Assembly (NCBI GenBank): GCA_038227135.1
Contig: JBBRQC010000004.1
Coordinates: forward strand, 1 to 64,000
Reading direction: 5' to 3'
DNA: 64,000 bases
From: UBA4720 sp038227135
Lineage (GTDB): Bacteria; Gemmatimonadota; Gemmatimonadetes; Gemmatimonadales; Gemmatimonadaceae
Part shown: in pieces, positions 1 through 8,658 of the stretch
Layout of the letters: each line of letters starts with the position of its first letter
How positions within the stretch are numbered: position 1 is the stretch's first letter
The notes under the pieces: generated by a model
What the model was told of the DNA's origin: nothing
Database searches by the model: none
What the model saw: only the letters and a program-made list of their open reading frames with translations
Translations under genes and position numbers: made by a program

Positions 1-320
1 TCGCCGCTTACTTTCCCCTCGGCGAGTGGCGGGGTGAAGTACGCGATGCCGTCGTAGGAGGCAGACACGAAGTAGATGGCGTCCTCGCTGCCCGAACGCA
101 CGTAGTTGAACGCATAGCGGCCGCGAGGATCGGCTTTGATCGAGTCGAGTGGGCCCGCCCGATCGGGCCCAACGCGGTGGAGAACGACCCACACGCCACC
201 GACCGGAAGCATGCTTTGCTTCCCGGGGCGCGTGATGCGGCCCGATACCTGCTGCGGAGCGCTGGGAAGAGCGGCCTGCAAGAAGAGCAGGACCGCCAAC
301 TTACATATTGAACTTCCCAA
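1..320 (-). CDS. Exported protein with carboxypeptidase-regulatory-like fold, partial (3' end outside window)
   Basis: About 105 residues are visible. The frame opens at a TTG (320-318) overlapping the end of the DUF151 gene; a second TTG at 299 is also possible. The N-terminus is signal-peptide-like: a lysine, then a hydrophobic stretch (LAVLLFLQAAL), then SAPQQ. The next part (VSGRITRPGK, then DSIKADPRGRYAFNY and IYFVSASYDGIAYF) reads like a carboxypeptidase-regulatory or transthyretin-like beta domain, common in exported proteins of diderm bacteria. The protein runs off the left edge, so its function is unknown. It is likely co-transcribed with the DUF151 gene upstream. Confidence 0.6.
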   Translation of the reverse strand, partial: MGSSICKLAVLLFLQAALPSAPQQVSGRITRPGKQSMLPVGGVWVVLHRVGPDRAGPLDSIKADPRGRYAFNYVRSGSEDAIYFVSASYDGIAYFTPPLAEGKVSG

Positions 321-816
321 AGTCTTCAGGACGCATGTTCTCGAGATACTCTTTCAGCTGATCCGCTGACATTTCCTCCGACGGCTCTGCGAGCGTCTCG
401 GGCGCAGTCTGGCCTTCCTCGAGGAGGAGTGCGGTGAGGAGGCTTTCCTGCGCGAAGATAGGCGCTTCGAATCTGAGCGCGATGGCGATGCTATCCGACG
501 GGCGAGCATCGATGTGCACGGCGCCGGAGCTCCGCGCGATGTGGAGCTCCGCGTAAAAAGTCCGATTCTCCACCTTGGTGATGTGCACGCGCCTCAGTGT
601 TCCGCCCATCCCGATGATGAGGTTCTTGCAGAGATCGTGGGTGAGCGGCCGCTCCCGCTTGAGCTTGTTCATCTCGATCACAATCGACTCCGCCTCGGGC
701 TGCCCGATCCAGATCGGCAGCAGACGCGATCCGCCTTTCTCTTGGAGAATCACCACATAGGAGTTCGTCGATCGGTCGAGACCGAGTCGCATTACCTCGA
801 CTTCTACCAGCTGCAT
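301..816 (-). CDS. DUF151 / bifunctional nuclease (BFN) family protein
   Basis: 171 residues. The first 135 or so match the DUF151 (bifunctional nuclease) family: N-terminal MQLVEVEVMRLGLD, then SYVVILQEKGGSRLLPIWIG with the family's PIWIG-xxEA pattern, then HIDARPSDSIAIALR near residue 105. The last 35 residues are an acidic tail rich in Glu. Plant and bacterial members have been linked to nuclease activity and stress or defence roles, but the bacterial function is poorly defined. It lies 83 bases after metK on the same strand. The family call is firm; the biochemical role is inferred from relatives only. Confidence 0.88.
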   Translation of the reverse strand: MQLVEVEVMRLGLDRSTNSYVVILQEKGGSRLLPIWIGQPEAESIVIEMNKLKRERPLTHDLCKNLIIGMGGTLRRVHITKVENRTFYAELHIARSSGAVHIDARPSDSIAIALRFEAPIFAQESLLTALLLEEGQTAPETLAEPSEEMSADQLKEYLENMRPEDFGKFNM

Positions 817-899
817 GAGTTCAAGTTAACGTGATGGGCGGAAAGTAGAAAAGCTGACCTCGCGGCCAGCTTATCATACACCCCGTCACTCCGGTCGGT

Positions 900-2066
900 C
901 TACTTCCCGTGGACTGCCTTCTTGAGATCAGCCACTCGATCGAGGCGCTCCCACGTGAAAAGTGTGCCCTTTCCATTCTTCCTGGGCGCGCGGCCGAAGT
1001 GGCCATAAGAAGACGTAGGGCTATAGATCGGCTTTCTGAGATCGAGCGCGTTGATGATGCCTTTCGGGGTGAGATCGAATACCTGCTGTACGGCTTTCAT
1101 GATCGCCGTTTCCGGAACTGTATTCGTTCCGAAGGTGTCCACGTTCACGGATACGGGCTGCGCAACGCCTATCGCGTACGCCAGCTGCACCTCGCAGCGC
1201 CTCGCGAGCTTTGCCCCCACGATGTTCTTGGCCACCCACCTCGCCGCATAGCACGCGGAGCGATCAACTTTCGACGGGTCCTTGCCGCTGAATGCCCCGC
1301 CGCCGTGACGGCCCATCCCACCATAGGTGTCGACGATGATCTTGCGGCCAGTGAGTCCGGCGTCTCCCTGAGGACCGCCGATCACGAACCGTCCGGTGGG
1401 ATTGATGTGGAACTTGATCGTCTTGTCCCGGAGCTCTTTCGGGATGACGGGCTCGATGACCTCCGAGATGATCGCTTCGCGCAGCTTCTTGTTCGAAATG
1501 TCTTCGGAGTGCTGAGTGGAAACGACGACCGTCTCTACACCGATTGGAAGGTAGTCCTCGTAGAGGACGGTGACCTGCGCTTTGCCGTCCGGGCGCACCC
1601 AGCTCCCTTCCTTCGATCTGCGGAACGCCGCGAGACGCTCAGTCAGGCGGTGCGCCAGCTGAATTGGCATCGGCATCAGCTCTTCCGTCTCATCTGTGGC
1701 GTAGCCGAACATCATGCCCTGATCACCGGCACCGCCGTGATCCACTCCCTGCGCGATGTCGGGCGACTGCTTGTCGATGGTGCTGATCACAGCGCAGGTC
1801 TTCGAATCGAAGCCCATGCCGGCGTCGTTGTATCCGATCCGGTCGATCGTGGAGCGCACGATCTCGGGAACGTTCACATATGTCTTGGTCGTGATCTCAC
1901 CCGCGACGCAGGCGAGGCCGGTGGTTACGAGGGTTTCACAGGCAACGCGCGCCTGGGGATCGTCCGTGAGTATTGCGTCGAGAATGGCGTCCGAGATCGC
2001 GTCCGCGACCTTGTCAGGATGACCTTCGGTTACGGACTCGGATGTGAAGAGATGTCGATCGAGCAC
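900..2066 (-). CDS. metK: S-adenosylmethionine synthetase (methionine adenosyltransferase)
   Basis: 388 residues, usual length. Makes S-adenosylmethionine from methionine and ATP in the cytoplasm. The signatures are all present: GHPDK at 15-19, GAGDQG at 112-117 and the glycine-rich GGGAFSGKD at 255-263. The start is GTG at 2066, aligning with the family N-terminus (xHLFTSESVTEGHPDK) and preceded by an AGAGGA Shine-Dalgarno. It lies 52 bases after ptsI. No SAM riboswitch is recognisable in that gap, so any control probably comes from the upstream operon. Confidence 0.97.
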   Translation of the reverse strand: MLDRHLFTSESVTEGHPDKVADAISDAILDAILTDDPQARVACETLVTTGLACVAGEITTKTYVNVPEIVRSTIDRIGYNDAGMGFDSKTCAVISTIDKQSPDIAQGVDHGGAGDQGMMFGYATDETEELMPMPIQLAHRLTERLAAFRRSKEGSWVRPDGKAQVTVLYEDYLPIGVETVVVSTQHSEDISNKKLREAIISEVIEPVIPKELRDKTIKFHINPTGRFVIGGPQGDAGLTGRKIIVDTYGGMGRHGGGAFSGKDPSKVDRSACYAARWVAKNIVGAKLARRCEVQLAYAIGVAQPVSVNVDTFGTNTVPETAIMKAVQQVFDLTPKGIINALDLRKPIYSPTSSYGHFGRAPRKNGKGTLFTWERLDRVADLKKAVHGK

Positions 2067-2118
2067 GAATTCCTCTGGGGAATGTGAGGATGATCGGTGG
2101 CAACGGTCGCACGCCGTA

Positions 2119-3945
2119 CTATTCGTGCGCCGAAGAAGCTTTCAACCCACCGGAGCCTTCGAAGATATTTCCATCCACGAACCCAGGCAACCCGTCGCGC
2201 AAAAACGGAGCGTCACCGAACGCCGCGAGCAGCCGTCGCCGCAGCTCGCCCTCAGCTTCCCGCGCGGTCTTGGATTCGAGGGCGGCGTTCGCCGCCTCAG
2301 CGGCCACAGCGACGCTGACGCCCCGCACGATCCGCTTGACGAGCGGGACCGCGCGGCCCGCTACGCTCAGGGAACGGACCCCCAGGCCGATGAGCGCGAA
2401 CGCCATCAGCGGTTGTGAAGCCATCTCCCCGCAGACCGCAACTTCCAGATGATGAGCGACTCCCACGTCGACGATTCGCTTGATCAGAGTCAGCACGGCT
2501 GGATGCAGCGGCGTGAAGCGCGACGCCAGGTTCGCGCTGCCACGGTCGACGGCAAGCGTATACTGCACAAGATCATTGGTGCCGATGCTGAAGAACGAGA
2601 CATCGTCAACCAGCGTATGGATCGACAGAGCCGCGGCCGGCGTCTCGACCATCACACCGAGGGGAAGGTCGTGACGGTATTCGACGCCCCGCGCATCCAG
2701 CTCGGCGGCTGCCTCGTCCAGGAGACCGCGCGCCTCCCTGACCTCGTCGAGCGTGATGATCAGCGGGAACATGATGCGCACGTCACCGTGCATCGCCGCG
2801 CGCAGCAGGGCCCGAAGCTGCGTCTTGAACAGCTCGGGCTCGTCGAGGCACATCCTGATGGCGCGCCAGCCAAGGAACGGATTCGGATCCGTCGGATAGC
2901 CTCCAACGGGAAGCTTGTCGCCTCCCACGTCGAAAGTCCGGATCACCACCGGCCTCCCTCCAAACGCCTCGACAACGTGGCGGTACGCGCGATACTGCTC
3001 CTCTTCGTCCGGCATCGTCGCCCTACCCACAACCAGGAATTCCGTGCGCATCAGGCCGACGCCCTCCGCACCGCTATGCGCCGCGAATTCCGCCTCTTCG
3101 GGCAGGTCGACGTTTGCGCGCAGCGTAACCCAGTGTCCATCCAGCGTCACTGAATCCGCGGTCGCCATCGCCTGAAGCTCGATTACCTCTGCTGCCTCGC
3201 GCGCGCGCCGCTCCCGGTATGTAGCGAGCTGGGCGGGAGTCGGATTGATCACCAACGCGCCCGCTGTGCCGTCGAGGATCACGTACTCGCTTCCATCCAG
3301 GCGCTCGGTTGCATCGCGCAGGCCGACGACGGCCGGAAGTCCGAGCGATCGCGCCAGAATCGCGACGTGTGACGTGCGTGTGCCGGCGTCGGTCGCGATA
3401 CCAATGATCGCCTCGCGATCGAGCTGAACCGTCAGGCTCGGCGTGAGATCGTGGGTGACCAGAATCTTGTTGGATCCCTTGGGGAGATCGACCGGGTCGT
3501 GGTCCGGCAGGCCGAGGAGAATCGACAACACCCGGATATGGACATCGATCAGATCGCCGACGCGCTCCCGGAGCAGCGGCCGGGCGTGAGCCGCGAATTG
3601 CTGGCGCCACTCGAAGAGGACGAGGTCGAATGCCTTTTCCGCACCCAGGTTCTGGTGGATGAGCTCCTCGACCTGGCGCAACAGCTCTCCGTCCTCGAGG
3701 ATCGAGAGCTGCACGTCGAAGATTGCCGCCTCCTCAGGGCCGGCGTGCTTTTCAGCGCGGACCCTCACCTGCTGCAATCTCTCCCGTGCCTTGGCGAGAG
3801 AACGGTGGAAGCGCTTGATCTCTTCCGGAATCAACTCGTCGGCAATGATGCGGTGCCGAACATCGGGGACTTCCCACCGGAGAAGGTGGACCTGTCCGTC
3901 CACAATCCCGGGAGACGCCGGCATGCCGGCAAGTCCCGTGGACAT
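2119..3945 (-). CDS. ptsI: PTS enzyme I (phosphoenolpyruvate-protein phosphotransferase)
   Basis: 608 residues, close to the family norm. Transfers phosphate from phosphoenolpyruvate to HPr. The phospho-accepting histidine is His193 in GTRTSHVAILARS, and the C-terminal PEP-binding barrel has the CGEMAS motif with Cys505. Both sites are intact, so it should be active. The start at 3945 is chosen because its ATG overlaps the HPr stop (TGATG) and MSTGLAGMPASPG matches the family N-terminus; an ATG 12 codons upstream would lie inside ptsH. Last gene of the PTS block, followed by metK. Confidence 0.96.
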   Translation of the reverse strand: MSTGLAGMPASPGIVDGQVHLLRWEVPDVRHRIIADELIPEEIKRFHRSLAKARERLQQVRVRAEKHAGPEEAAIFDVQLSILEDGELLRQVEELIHQNLGAEKAFDLVLFEWRQQFAAHARPLLRERVGDLIDVHIRVLSILLGLPDHDPVDLPKGSNKILVTHDLTPSLTVQLDREAIIGIATDAGTRTSHVAILARSLGLPAVVGLRDATERLDGSEYVILDGTAGALVINPTPAQLATYRERRAREAAEVIELQAMATADSVTLDGHWVTLRANVDLPEEAEFAAHSGAEGVGLMRTEFLVVGRATMPDEEEQYRAYRHVVEAFGGRPVVIRTFDVGGDKLPVGGYPTDPNPFLGWRAIRMCLDEPELFKTQLRALLRAAMHGDVRIMFPLIITLDEVREARGLLDEAAAELDARGVEYRHDLPLGVMVETPAAALSIHTLVDDVSFFSIGTNDLVQYTLAVDRGSANLASRFTPLHPAVLTLIKRIVDVGVAHHLEVAVCGEMASQPLMAFALIGLGVRSLSVAGRAVPLVKRIVRGVSVAVAAEAANAALESKTAREAEGELRRRLLAAFGDAPFLRDGLPGFVDGNIFEGSGGLKASSAHE

Positions 3946-4211
3946 CAACTCTCCCCGAACTTGTTCGCGATCACGGCACACACCGCGTCGAGGGCGGCTT
4001 CGGCGTCGTCACCAGTTGCCCGAAGAACGACGACCGCTCCGCGCTCGGCCGCGAGCATCATCACTCCCATGATGCTCTTCGCGTTCACCTCGAGATCGTC
4101 GCGGACGATGGTGATATTGCTCTTGAACTTTCCCGCCGTCTTCACGATCTCGGCGGCCGGGCGGGCGTGTATGCCCAGCTTGTTGACGATCTTCGCTTCG
4201 CGCTCAGGCAT
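3945..4211 (-). CDS. ptsH: Phosphocarrier protein HPr
   Basis: 88 residues. Carries phosphate from enzyme I to the EIIA/EIIB chain. His15 sits in LGIHARPA, and the regulatory Ser46 lies in EVNAKSIMGVM, the site that HPr kinase modifies. With hprK in the same operon, both the transport and the serine-phosphate regulatory forms should exist here. The start at 4211 overlaps the EIID stop as TGATG, and the stop overlaps ptsI the same way, so the three proteins are probably translated in a coupled manner. A longer frame upstream is ignored because it runs through the EIID gene. Confidence 0.96.
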   Translation of the reverse strand: MPEREAKIVNKLGIHARPAAEIVKTAGKFKSNITIVRDDLEVNAKSIMGVMMLAAERGAVVVLRATGDDAEAALDAVCAVIANKFGES

Positions 4212-4981
4212 CAGGTAAGGACCGAGTAAAGTACGAACACCGCGAGGACTCCGAGAGCAATGCGCCAACCCTCCGCCCTTTCGCGCAGGCGGGCGAGCAA
4301 AAGAATGCCGAGCAACGCCGCGCCGACGATTTCACCAGCGAAAACCCGGCCCGGCCCAACGACCCGCTGCAACGCCACCGGTAGCGCGATGCCGGCCACC
4401 AGCGCCGCGGCGCTCCCGATATACTGTGGGCCCTGCCGGAACACAGGATTGCCAAGAGCCGAGGCGACGTTCAAGCCGCGAGACAGGCCAATGTGGAGGC
4501 CCCACGCTCTGAGCAGCAGGTGTCCGGCGTTGTACAGCAAGAGAAATGTACCGACTACTGCCAGAGCGGAGGCGCCGGCCCCGAAAACGCCGAGCGCTAC
4601 GACGGAGCAGAACGGGAGCCAGCTCGCCCAAACAAGCCTGTCTCCGACGCTGCCGAGTGGACCGGCGAGCGCGCTCCGAAACCGTTCGATTCTCGCGGGA
4701 TCGACCCCCTCGAGCTCGGCTCGTGTCAATGCGCCGATGGCTACTCCGGTGAGATACGGGTGCGCATTGAAGTAGCGCGATTCCCGCGCCAGCGCCGAGA
4801 GGTATTGAGGACCGTCCACTCCACCCGGCAGCGATCTCAGCGCGGGCTCCATCGCGAACCCGATCCCCGTCCCGAGCAGAGTCTCATAGTTCCATGATCC
4901 CTGAACGGCGAGCATTCGGACGAACATTGCCAGCTTCACACGGGCCGGGAGAGAAATCTGGGTTGCGCCTGGCGCTGTCAT
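4211..4981 (-). CDS. PTS mannose/fructose/sorbose-family component IID
   Basis: 256 residues. Membrane component of a mannose-family PTS permease, working with IIC. The N-terminal soluble part contains MLAVQGSWNYETLLGTGIGFAMEP, recognisable as the IID signature (the WNYExxxxxGxxFxxxP pattern), then several hydrophobic segments after about residue 105. The start ATG at 4981 overlaps the IIC stop as ATGA. The substrate cannot be read from the sequence, since this family takes mannose, fructose, sorbose, N-acetylgalactosamine and others. No sugar catabolic gene is adjacent. Confidence 0.9.
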   Translation of the reverse strand: MTAPGATQISLPARVKLAMFVRMLAVQGSWNYETLLGTGIGFAMEPALRSLPGGVDGPQYLSALARESRYFNAHPYLTGVAIGALTRAELEGVDPARIERFRSALAGPLGSVGDRLVWASWLPFCSVVALGVFGAGASALAVVGTFLLLYNAGHLLLRAWGLHIGLSRGLNVASALGNPVFRQGPQYIGSAAALVAGIALPVALQRVVGPGRVFAGEIVGAALLGILLLARLRERAEGWRIALGVLAVFVLYSVLT

Positions 4982-5661
4982 AGTACGCGCAGCAGCGCGG
5001 CAGACACGATCAGCCCGCCGACGAAAAACCATATCACGTGGCGCACCGAATGGAAAACCTTCCACAGTGCACCGCCGGCCACGGTCGCGGCGACAACCAC
5101 AACGACCGCACGCGAATAATCCGATTCACTTCCCCAGACGGCGACGATGGCGCCGACGAGCGGACTGAATATCAACATCGCGATCGTAGTCACGAGCGCG
5201 CCACGCAACAGGTCGAGTGTCAGGCCCGACAGGTGCAGGGAAAGGAGTGCATCCCTGGATCCGTCTTCGATCCGGTCACGGGACTTTTCCAGCCGGCCAG
5301 CGATGATGCGACGCAGGACCACCATGCTCCAGCCGCTGATGCTGGCGGTGAGAAGCGCGGCGAGAATCGATGCCGGCAGAGCGCCCGGCATACCGTGCGC
5401 CTGCGCGGAAAAGAGAGCACCGCCGACGACACCAGCCGAGCCCCACTCGGGATAGCGAGATGCTCCAAACGGAAGAGTGTCCAGAGCAATCAGCTCCAAC
5501 ACGATTCCAATCAGCAGCCCCGACTCACTGTGCCCAATGAAGGTTCCCGCCAGCGTCGACGCGACGATCGGCCGGGATACCATCGCCTGGGGAAAGCTCA
5601 CGACATCGAGCCCGAGCAGTCCGCCAAGAAACGCGAGTGGCAGAGCCTGCAGGATGTTCAT
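4978..5661 (-). CDS. PTS mannose/fructose/sorbose-family component IIC
   Basis: 227 residues with about six to seven hydrophobic segments. Forms the sugar channel with IID. The N-terminus (LPLAFLGGLLGLD) and the segment GTFIGHSESGLLIGIVLELIAL match the sorbose-type IIC family. It is slightly shorter than many relatives (about 250-265) but not visibly broken. Its ATG overlaps the IIB stop (ATGA) and its stop overlaps IID. Transport function is inferred from family and operon; the substrate is unknown. Confidence 0.88.
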   Translation of the reverse strand: MNILQALPLAFLGGLLGLDVVSFPQAMVSRPIVASTLAGTFIGHSESGLLIGIVLELIALDTLPFGASRYPEWGSAGVVGGALFSAQAHGMPGALPASILAALLTASISGWSMVVLRRIIAGRLEKSRDRIEDGSRDALLSLHLSGLTLDLLRGALVTTIAMLIFSPLVGAIVAVWGSESDYSRAVVVVVAATVAGGALWKVFHSVRHVIWFFVGGLIVSAALLRVL

Positions 5662-6146
5662 TTCGAGGAACCGTCGAGAATCTCGGACAGCGGGACCGCC
5701 CGCGCGGACGGAACGTCCTGCGCCGTCACCTCGACCCCGGACGCCTCGAGGGCGCGCAGCTGCTCCTCTTCGGACGGCGTCAGGAAGATGTAGCGCAACT
5801 TCTCGGCGCGTCCGGCGCGATGATGGATACCGCCAAGGTTGACGCTACCGATGGCTTTGACGCCCTTCGCGAGCCGGTGCATGCTCTCGGTGTCTCCCGC
5901 AATAAGGATCCCCGGACGCGGATCCGCGGCGTAACGCGCGTGGTCCCTGATCGCGGTGGCGACATCAGCGAAGTAGATGTCCATCTCGGGCGGCACCGCC
6001 ATTTGGTACAACTCCTTCTCCCAATCGCTGGATGCGACGAGGTCGTCCACGAGAATCAGAAATCGCGCGTTCAACGGCTGACCCCACCCGACAACGACCT
6101 GCCCGTGAATCAACCGGTCATCAATCCGGTAAAGGTGGATCCCCAT
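5658..6146 (-). CDS. PTS mannose/fructose/sorbose-family component IIB
   Basis: 162 residues, normal for the family. Cytoplasmic subunit that takes phosphate from IIA and passes it to the sugar. The phosphorylated histidine is His14 in the highly conserved RIDDRLIHGQVVVGW. The rest follows the IIB fold (FLILVDDLVA; VNLGGIHHR). The start overlaps the IIA stop (TGATG) and the stop overlaps IIC. With the active histidine present, the relay from EI to IIB looks complete. Confidence 0.93.
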   Translation of the reverse strand: MGIHLYRIDDRLIHGQVVVGWGQPLNARFLILVDDLVASSDWEKELYQMAVPPEMDIYFADVATAIRDHARYAADPRPGILIAGDTESMHRLAKGVKAIGSVNLGGIHHRAGRAEKLRYIFLTPSEEEQLRALEASGVEVTAQDVPSARAVPLSEILDGSSK

Positions 6147-6553
6147 CAGCTCCGCTCAACCACGATCAGCGAGGCCTTTCCCCGGTCGGCGGCGGATCTC
6201 GCCGCCTCGCTCGGAGAAACCTCCGTGTTGAAGACGAAGTCGAGGAGCGTGGCGAGATTGACCCCGCTCACTAGCACCATGCTGGAATCACCTTTCACAA
6301 TTCGCCGGGCAGCAAGGGTTGCGCTTCCGGCGGGAAGGTCGGTGAATATGACGTGCGCCCCGGTTCGGGCGAGCTCCACTCGAATCGCCGTCTCGATGTC
6401 TTCGGGCGTGAGTCCCATCATCGATAGACCAACGAGCCGCCCGGCCATTCCGCAGATCTGATCCACGGCGGAGACCAGACCGGCGGAAAACTCACCGTGT
6501 CCAATTACGATCGCCCGAACTAAGGGTGGCCCCGATTCTCCGCCGTTACTCAT
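6146..6553 (-). CDS. PTS mannose-family component IIA
   Basis: 135 residues. Cytoplasmic phosphocarrier between HPr and IIB. The active histidine is His19 in AIVIGHGEFSAGL. IFTDLPAGSATLAARR and LVSGVNLATLLDF match the Man-IIA fold. It overlaps the end of hprK by eight bases and is coupled to IIB by TGATG. Stand-alone IIA proteins of this type can be regulatory, but a full IIB-IIC-IID set follows here, so a transport role is more likely. Confidence 0.92.
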   Translation of the reverse strand: MSNGGESGPPLVRAIVIGHGEFSAGLVSAVDQICGMAGRLVGLSMMGLTPEDIETAIRVELARTGAHVIFTDLPAGSATLAARRIVKGDSSMVLVSGVNLATLLDFVFNTEVSPSEAARSAADRGKASLIVVERS

Positions 6554-7526
6554 GATCTTCCTGAAGGTATTCGCGAATGTTGGACGCTTCCGCCGTCTTC
6601 ATCCGCTTGATGAGCCGATCATTGAACGCTTCAGGGGCGTGAATGCCCGAGTAGCGAAGCAGATGATTGAGCGCAATCACCTCGGCAATGACGGTGATGT
6701 TTTTCCCGGGATTAAGAAATACCGTGATCTTGGGAAGCTCAACCTTGAGCATGGTCGTCGTCTCCACGTCGAGACCGGTTCGATCCACGACGGCATCCTG
6801 ATTCCACTGCTCCAGCTGCACGACGACCTCGATGCGCTTCTGCTGGCGCACGGCGCGAATCCCGAATATTGCGGGAATGTCTATCAGCCCGACGCCGCGA
6901 ATTTCCATGTAGTGCCGCTGCATCTCGTGCCCGCGACCGATCAGCACATCATTGCCGCGCTTGCTGACGATCACGAGATCGTCCGCAACCAGCCGATGCC
7001 CTCTCTCTACGAGATCGAGAACACATTCCGATTTCCCGATTCCGCTCATGCCCGTGAAAAACAGACCGACGCCGAAGACATCGGCGAGCGAGCCGTGGAG
7101 TGTCGCTGTCGGAGCGAATTCCATCTCCAGCACCGGCTTGATCCGGCGGTAAAACTCCGCGGTCTTGAGCTTGGTTCGGATGAGCGGAATTCCGGCGGCG
7201 CTGGCGGTCTCCTTGAGGCCAGCCGGCAAGCGCTGACCCTTCGTGACGAAGACGGCCGGAATCGGAAAAGAGAAGAAGAGCTCGAGGATTCTCTTCCGTT
7301 CCTGCGAGTCCAGCGACATGAGGTAGGTGATCTCCGTCTCGCCAAGAACCTGCAGGCGCTCGGCGGAGAATCGCTTGACGTATCCGGCCAGAACGATGCC
7401 CGGGCTCGAGACTTCTGCGTTTCCGACCGGCCGGTCGTGACCGGTCCCCGGCTCGATCTCCTCCAGCTGCAGCGTGCCGCGCAACCGCTCGAGCAGCTGG
7501 CCGACGGTTACCTTCGGACTCGGCAT
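6546..7526 (-). CDS. hprK: HPr kinase/phosphorylase
   Basis: 326 residues. Phosphorylates HPr on Ser46 and reverses the reaction, linking carbon status to transport and gene control. The catalytic core shows LHGSLADVFGVG with the active histidine, the Walker A motif GMSGIGKS (about residues 159-166) and the family signature EIRGVGLIDI (about 208-217). The start is put at ATG 7526, which has GGAG five bases upstream; a GTG two codons earlier is possible. First gene of the PTS block, 31 bases after the glycosyltransferase. Confidence 0.95.
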   Translation of the reverse strand: MPSPKVTVGQLLERLRGTLQLEEIEPGTGHDRPVGNAEVSSPGIVLAGYVKRFSAERLQVLGETEITYLMSLDSQERKRILELFFSFPIPAVFVTKGQRLPAGLKETASAAGIPLIRTKLKTAEFYRRIKPVLEMEFAPTATLHGSLADVFGVGLFFTGMSGIGKSECVLDLVERGHRLVADDLVIVSKRGNDVLIGRGHEMQRHYMEIRGVGLIDIPAIFGIRAVRQQKRIEVVVQLEQWNQDAVVDRTGLDVETTTMLKVELPKITVFLNPGKNITVIAEVIALNHLLRYSGIHAPEAFNDRLIKRMKTAEASNIREYLQEDHE

Positions 7527-7557
7527 CGCCACTCCGCTGCGGACAAGGTGCGTTTTG

Positions 7558-8658
7558 TCATTTCGCGACTACTTCCTCCAGGTGCGACAAGGTGTCGTTC
7601 GCCGCGCGATCCCACGTGAAGTTCTGCGCGAACCGCCGACCAGCGGCGCCGAGGACGTTCACGAGATCGCGGGACTCGACAATTCCCCTCATCGCAGCGG
7701 CCATGGCACCGGGATCGTCAGGCGGAACGAGGAATCCGGTCTCGCCGTCGACGACCGATTCGCGGATACCCGGCGAATTCGCCGCAACTACCGGCGTACC
7801 ACACGCTGCAGCTTCGAGATTGCTGATTCCCCACCCTTCCTTTGGCGATGCCAGCGTAGATGCCCACGCGCGGCGAAGCAGATGAACTTTTTCATGCTCG
7901 GGGATGAATCCGAGGAATTGCACCCTGTCAGTCAGTCCGAGAGAGTTTACCAGTCCTTCGAGCTGAGCGCGATAGTCGCCGGTGCCGGCGATCTCGAGAG
8001 TAGCCTCCGGAACGTTCAGCTCGGCGAACGCGCGAATGACCACGTCGACCCGCTTGTACTTCTTGAGCCTTCCGAGGTAGACGAACAACGGCTTCTCCGA
8101 GCGCTCAAGCGGATCGGGGGTAAGGCGGGAGGAATCGACTCCGTTGTAGATCACCCGAATGGCGTGGCGGGGAATGCCCCGGCTCACCAAATCGTCGGCA
8201 GTGCTGACGCTCACCGCCTGGAACGGAACCTTTCGATAGAGCGTGCCGAGTGGCCTCTCGGAAAGCCAGACCGCGGCAGCAAGAGGCGCGGGAGCCTCAC
8301 GAAAGACCGTCGCTCCGAACAGGTGATGGACGAGAGCCACTAGCTTCGGCACGCCCCACATCGGAGTGTAGAGTGGAACCTTGTTCAGGTCTTCGATAAC
8401 GACATCATAGTTGTTCGCGCGCAGATGCCTTTCGAAGTACCGACGCACGAGGAAGGGATAACTCGTGCGATTGCCGATGCGGTGGACCGCTATGCCGTCG
8501 AGCGGGACGCGTGAAGGGGCGTCATCCCACGAGCTGCAGAGGAGATCTACGCTGTGACCCCGGGCAACCAATCGCGTAAAGATTTCCCGCAGATGGAGCT
8601 CGGCCCCGCCGGCTTGCGGATTCTCGTGGTCCTGCCAGTTCAGTACGAGTATACGCAC
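7558..8658 (-). CDS. Glycosyltransferase, GT-B fold (GT4-like)
   Basis: 366 residues. Probably moves a sugar from a nucleotide donor to a lipid or polysaccharide acceptor. The N-terminal half has an AGGAELHLREI segment typical of GT4 acceptor domains; the C-terminal half has LFVYLGRLKKYKRVDVVI and the EGWGISNLEAAACGTPVVA motif that binds the donor. The GTG start at 8658 overlaps the nusB stop (TAGTG), and RILVLNWQD fits the start of a Rossmann fold. Donor and acceptor are unknown; neighbours give no polysaccharide context. Confidence 0.87.
   Translation of the reverse strand: MRILVLNWQDHENPQAGGAELHLREIFTRLVARGHSVDLLCSSWDDAPSRVPLDGIAVHRIGNRTSYPFLVRRYFERHLRANNYDVVIEDLNKVPLYTPMWGVPKLVALVHHLFGATVFREAPAPLAAAVWLSERPLGTLYRKVPFQAVSVSTADDLVSRGIPRHAIRVIYNGVDSSRLTPDPLERSEKPLFVYLGRLKKYKRVDVVIRAFAELNVPEATLEIAGTGDYRAQLEGLVNSLGLTDRVQFLGFIPEHEKVHLLRRAWASTLASPKEGWGISNLEAAACGTPVVAANSPGIRESVVDGETGFLVPPDDPGAMAAAMRGIVESRDLVNVLGAAGRRFAQNFTWDRAANDTLSHLEEVVAK

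Noticed and set aside
909..2087. A 392-codon open frame opposite metK
   Set aside because: It mirrors the codon bias of a GC-rich gene on the other strand; its translation resembles no protein family, whereas metK has every signature. The same applies to long antisense frames opposite methylmalonyl-CoA mutase (18026-19429), comEC (20883-22520), murE (50530-52065) and the TPR gene (55373-56911).
2067..2118. SAM riboswitch upstream of metK
   Set aside because: The 52-base gap is too short and shows no multi-helix structure of that type.
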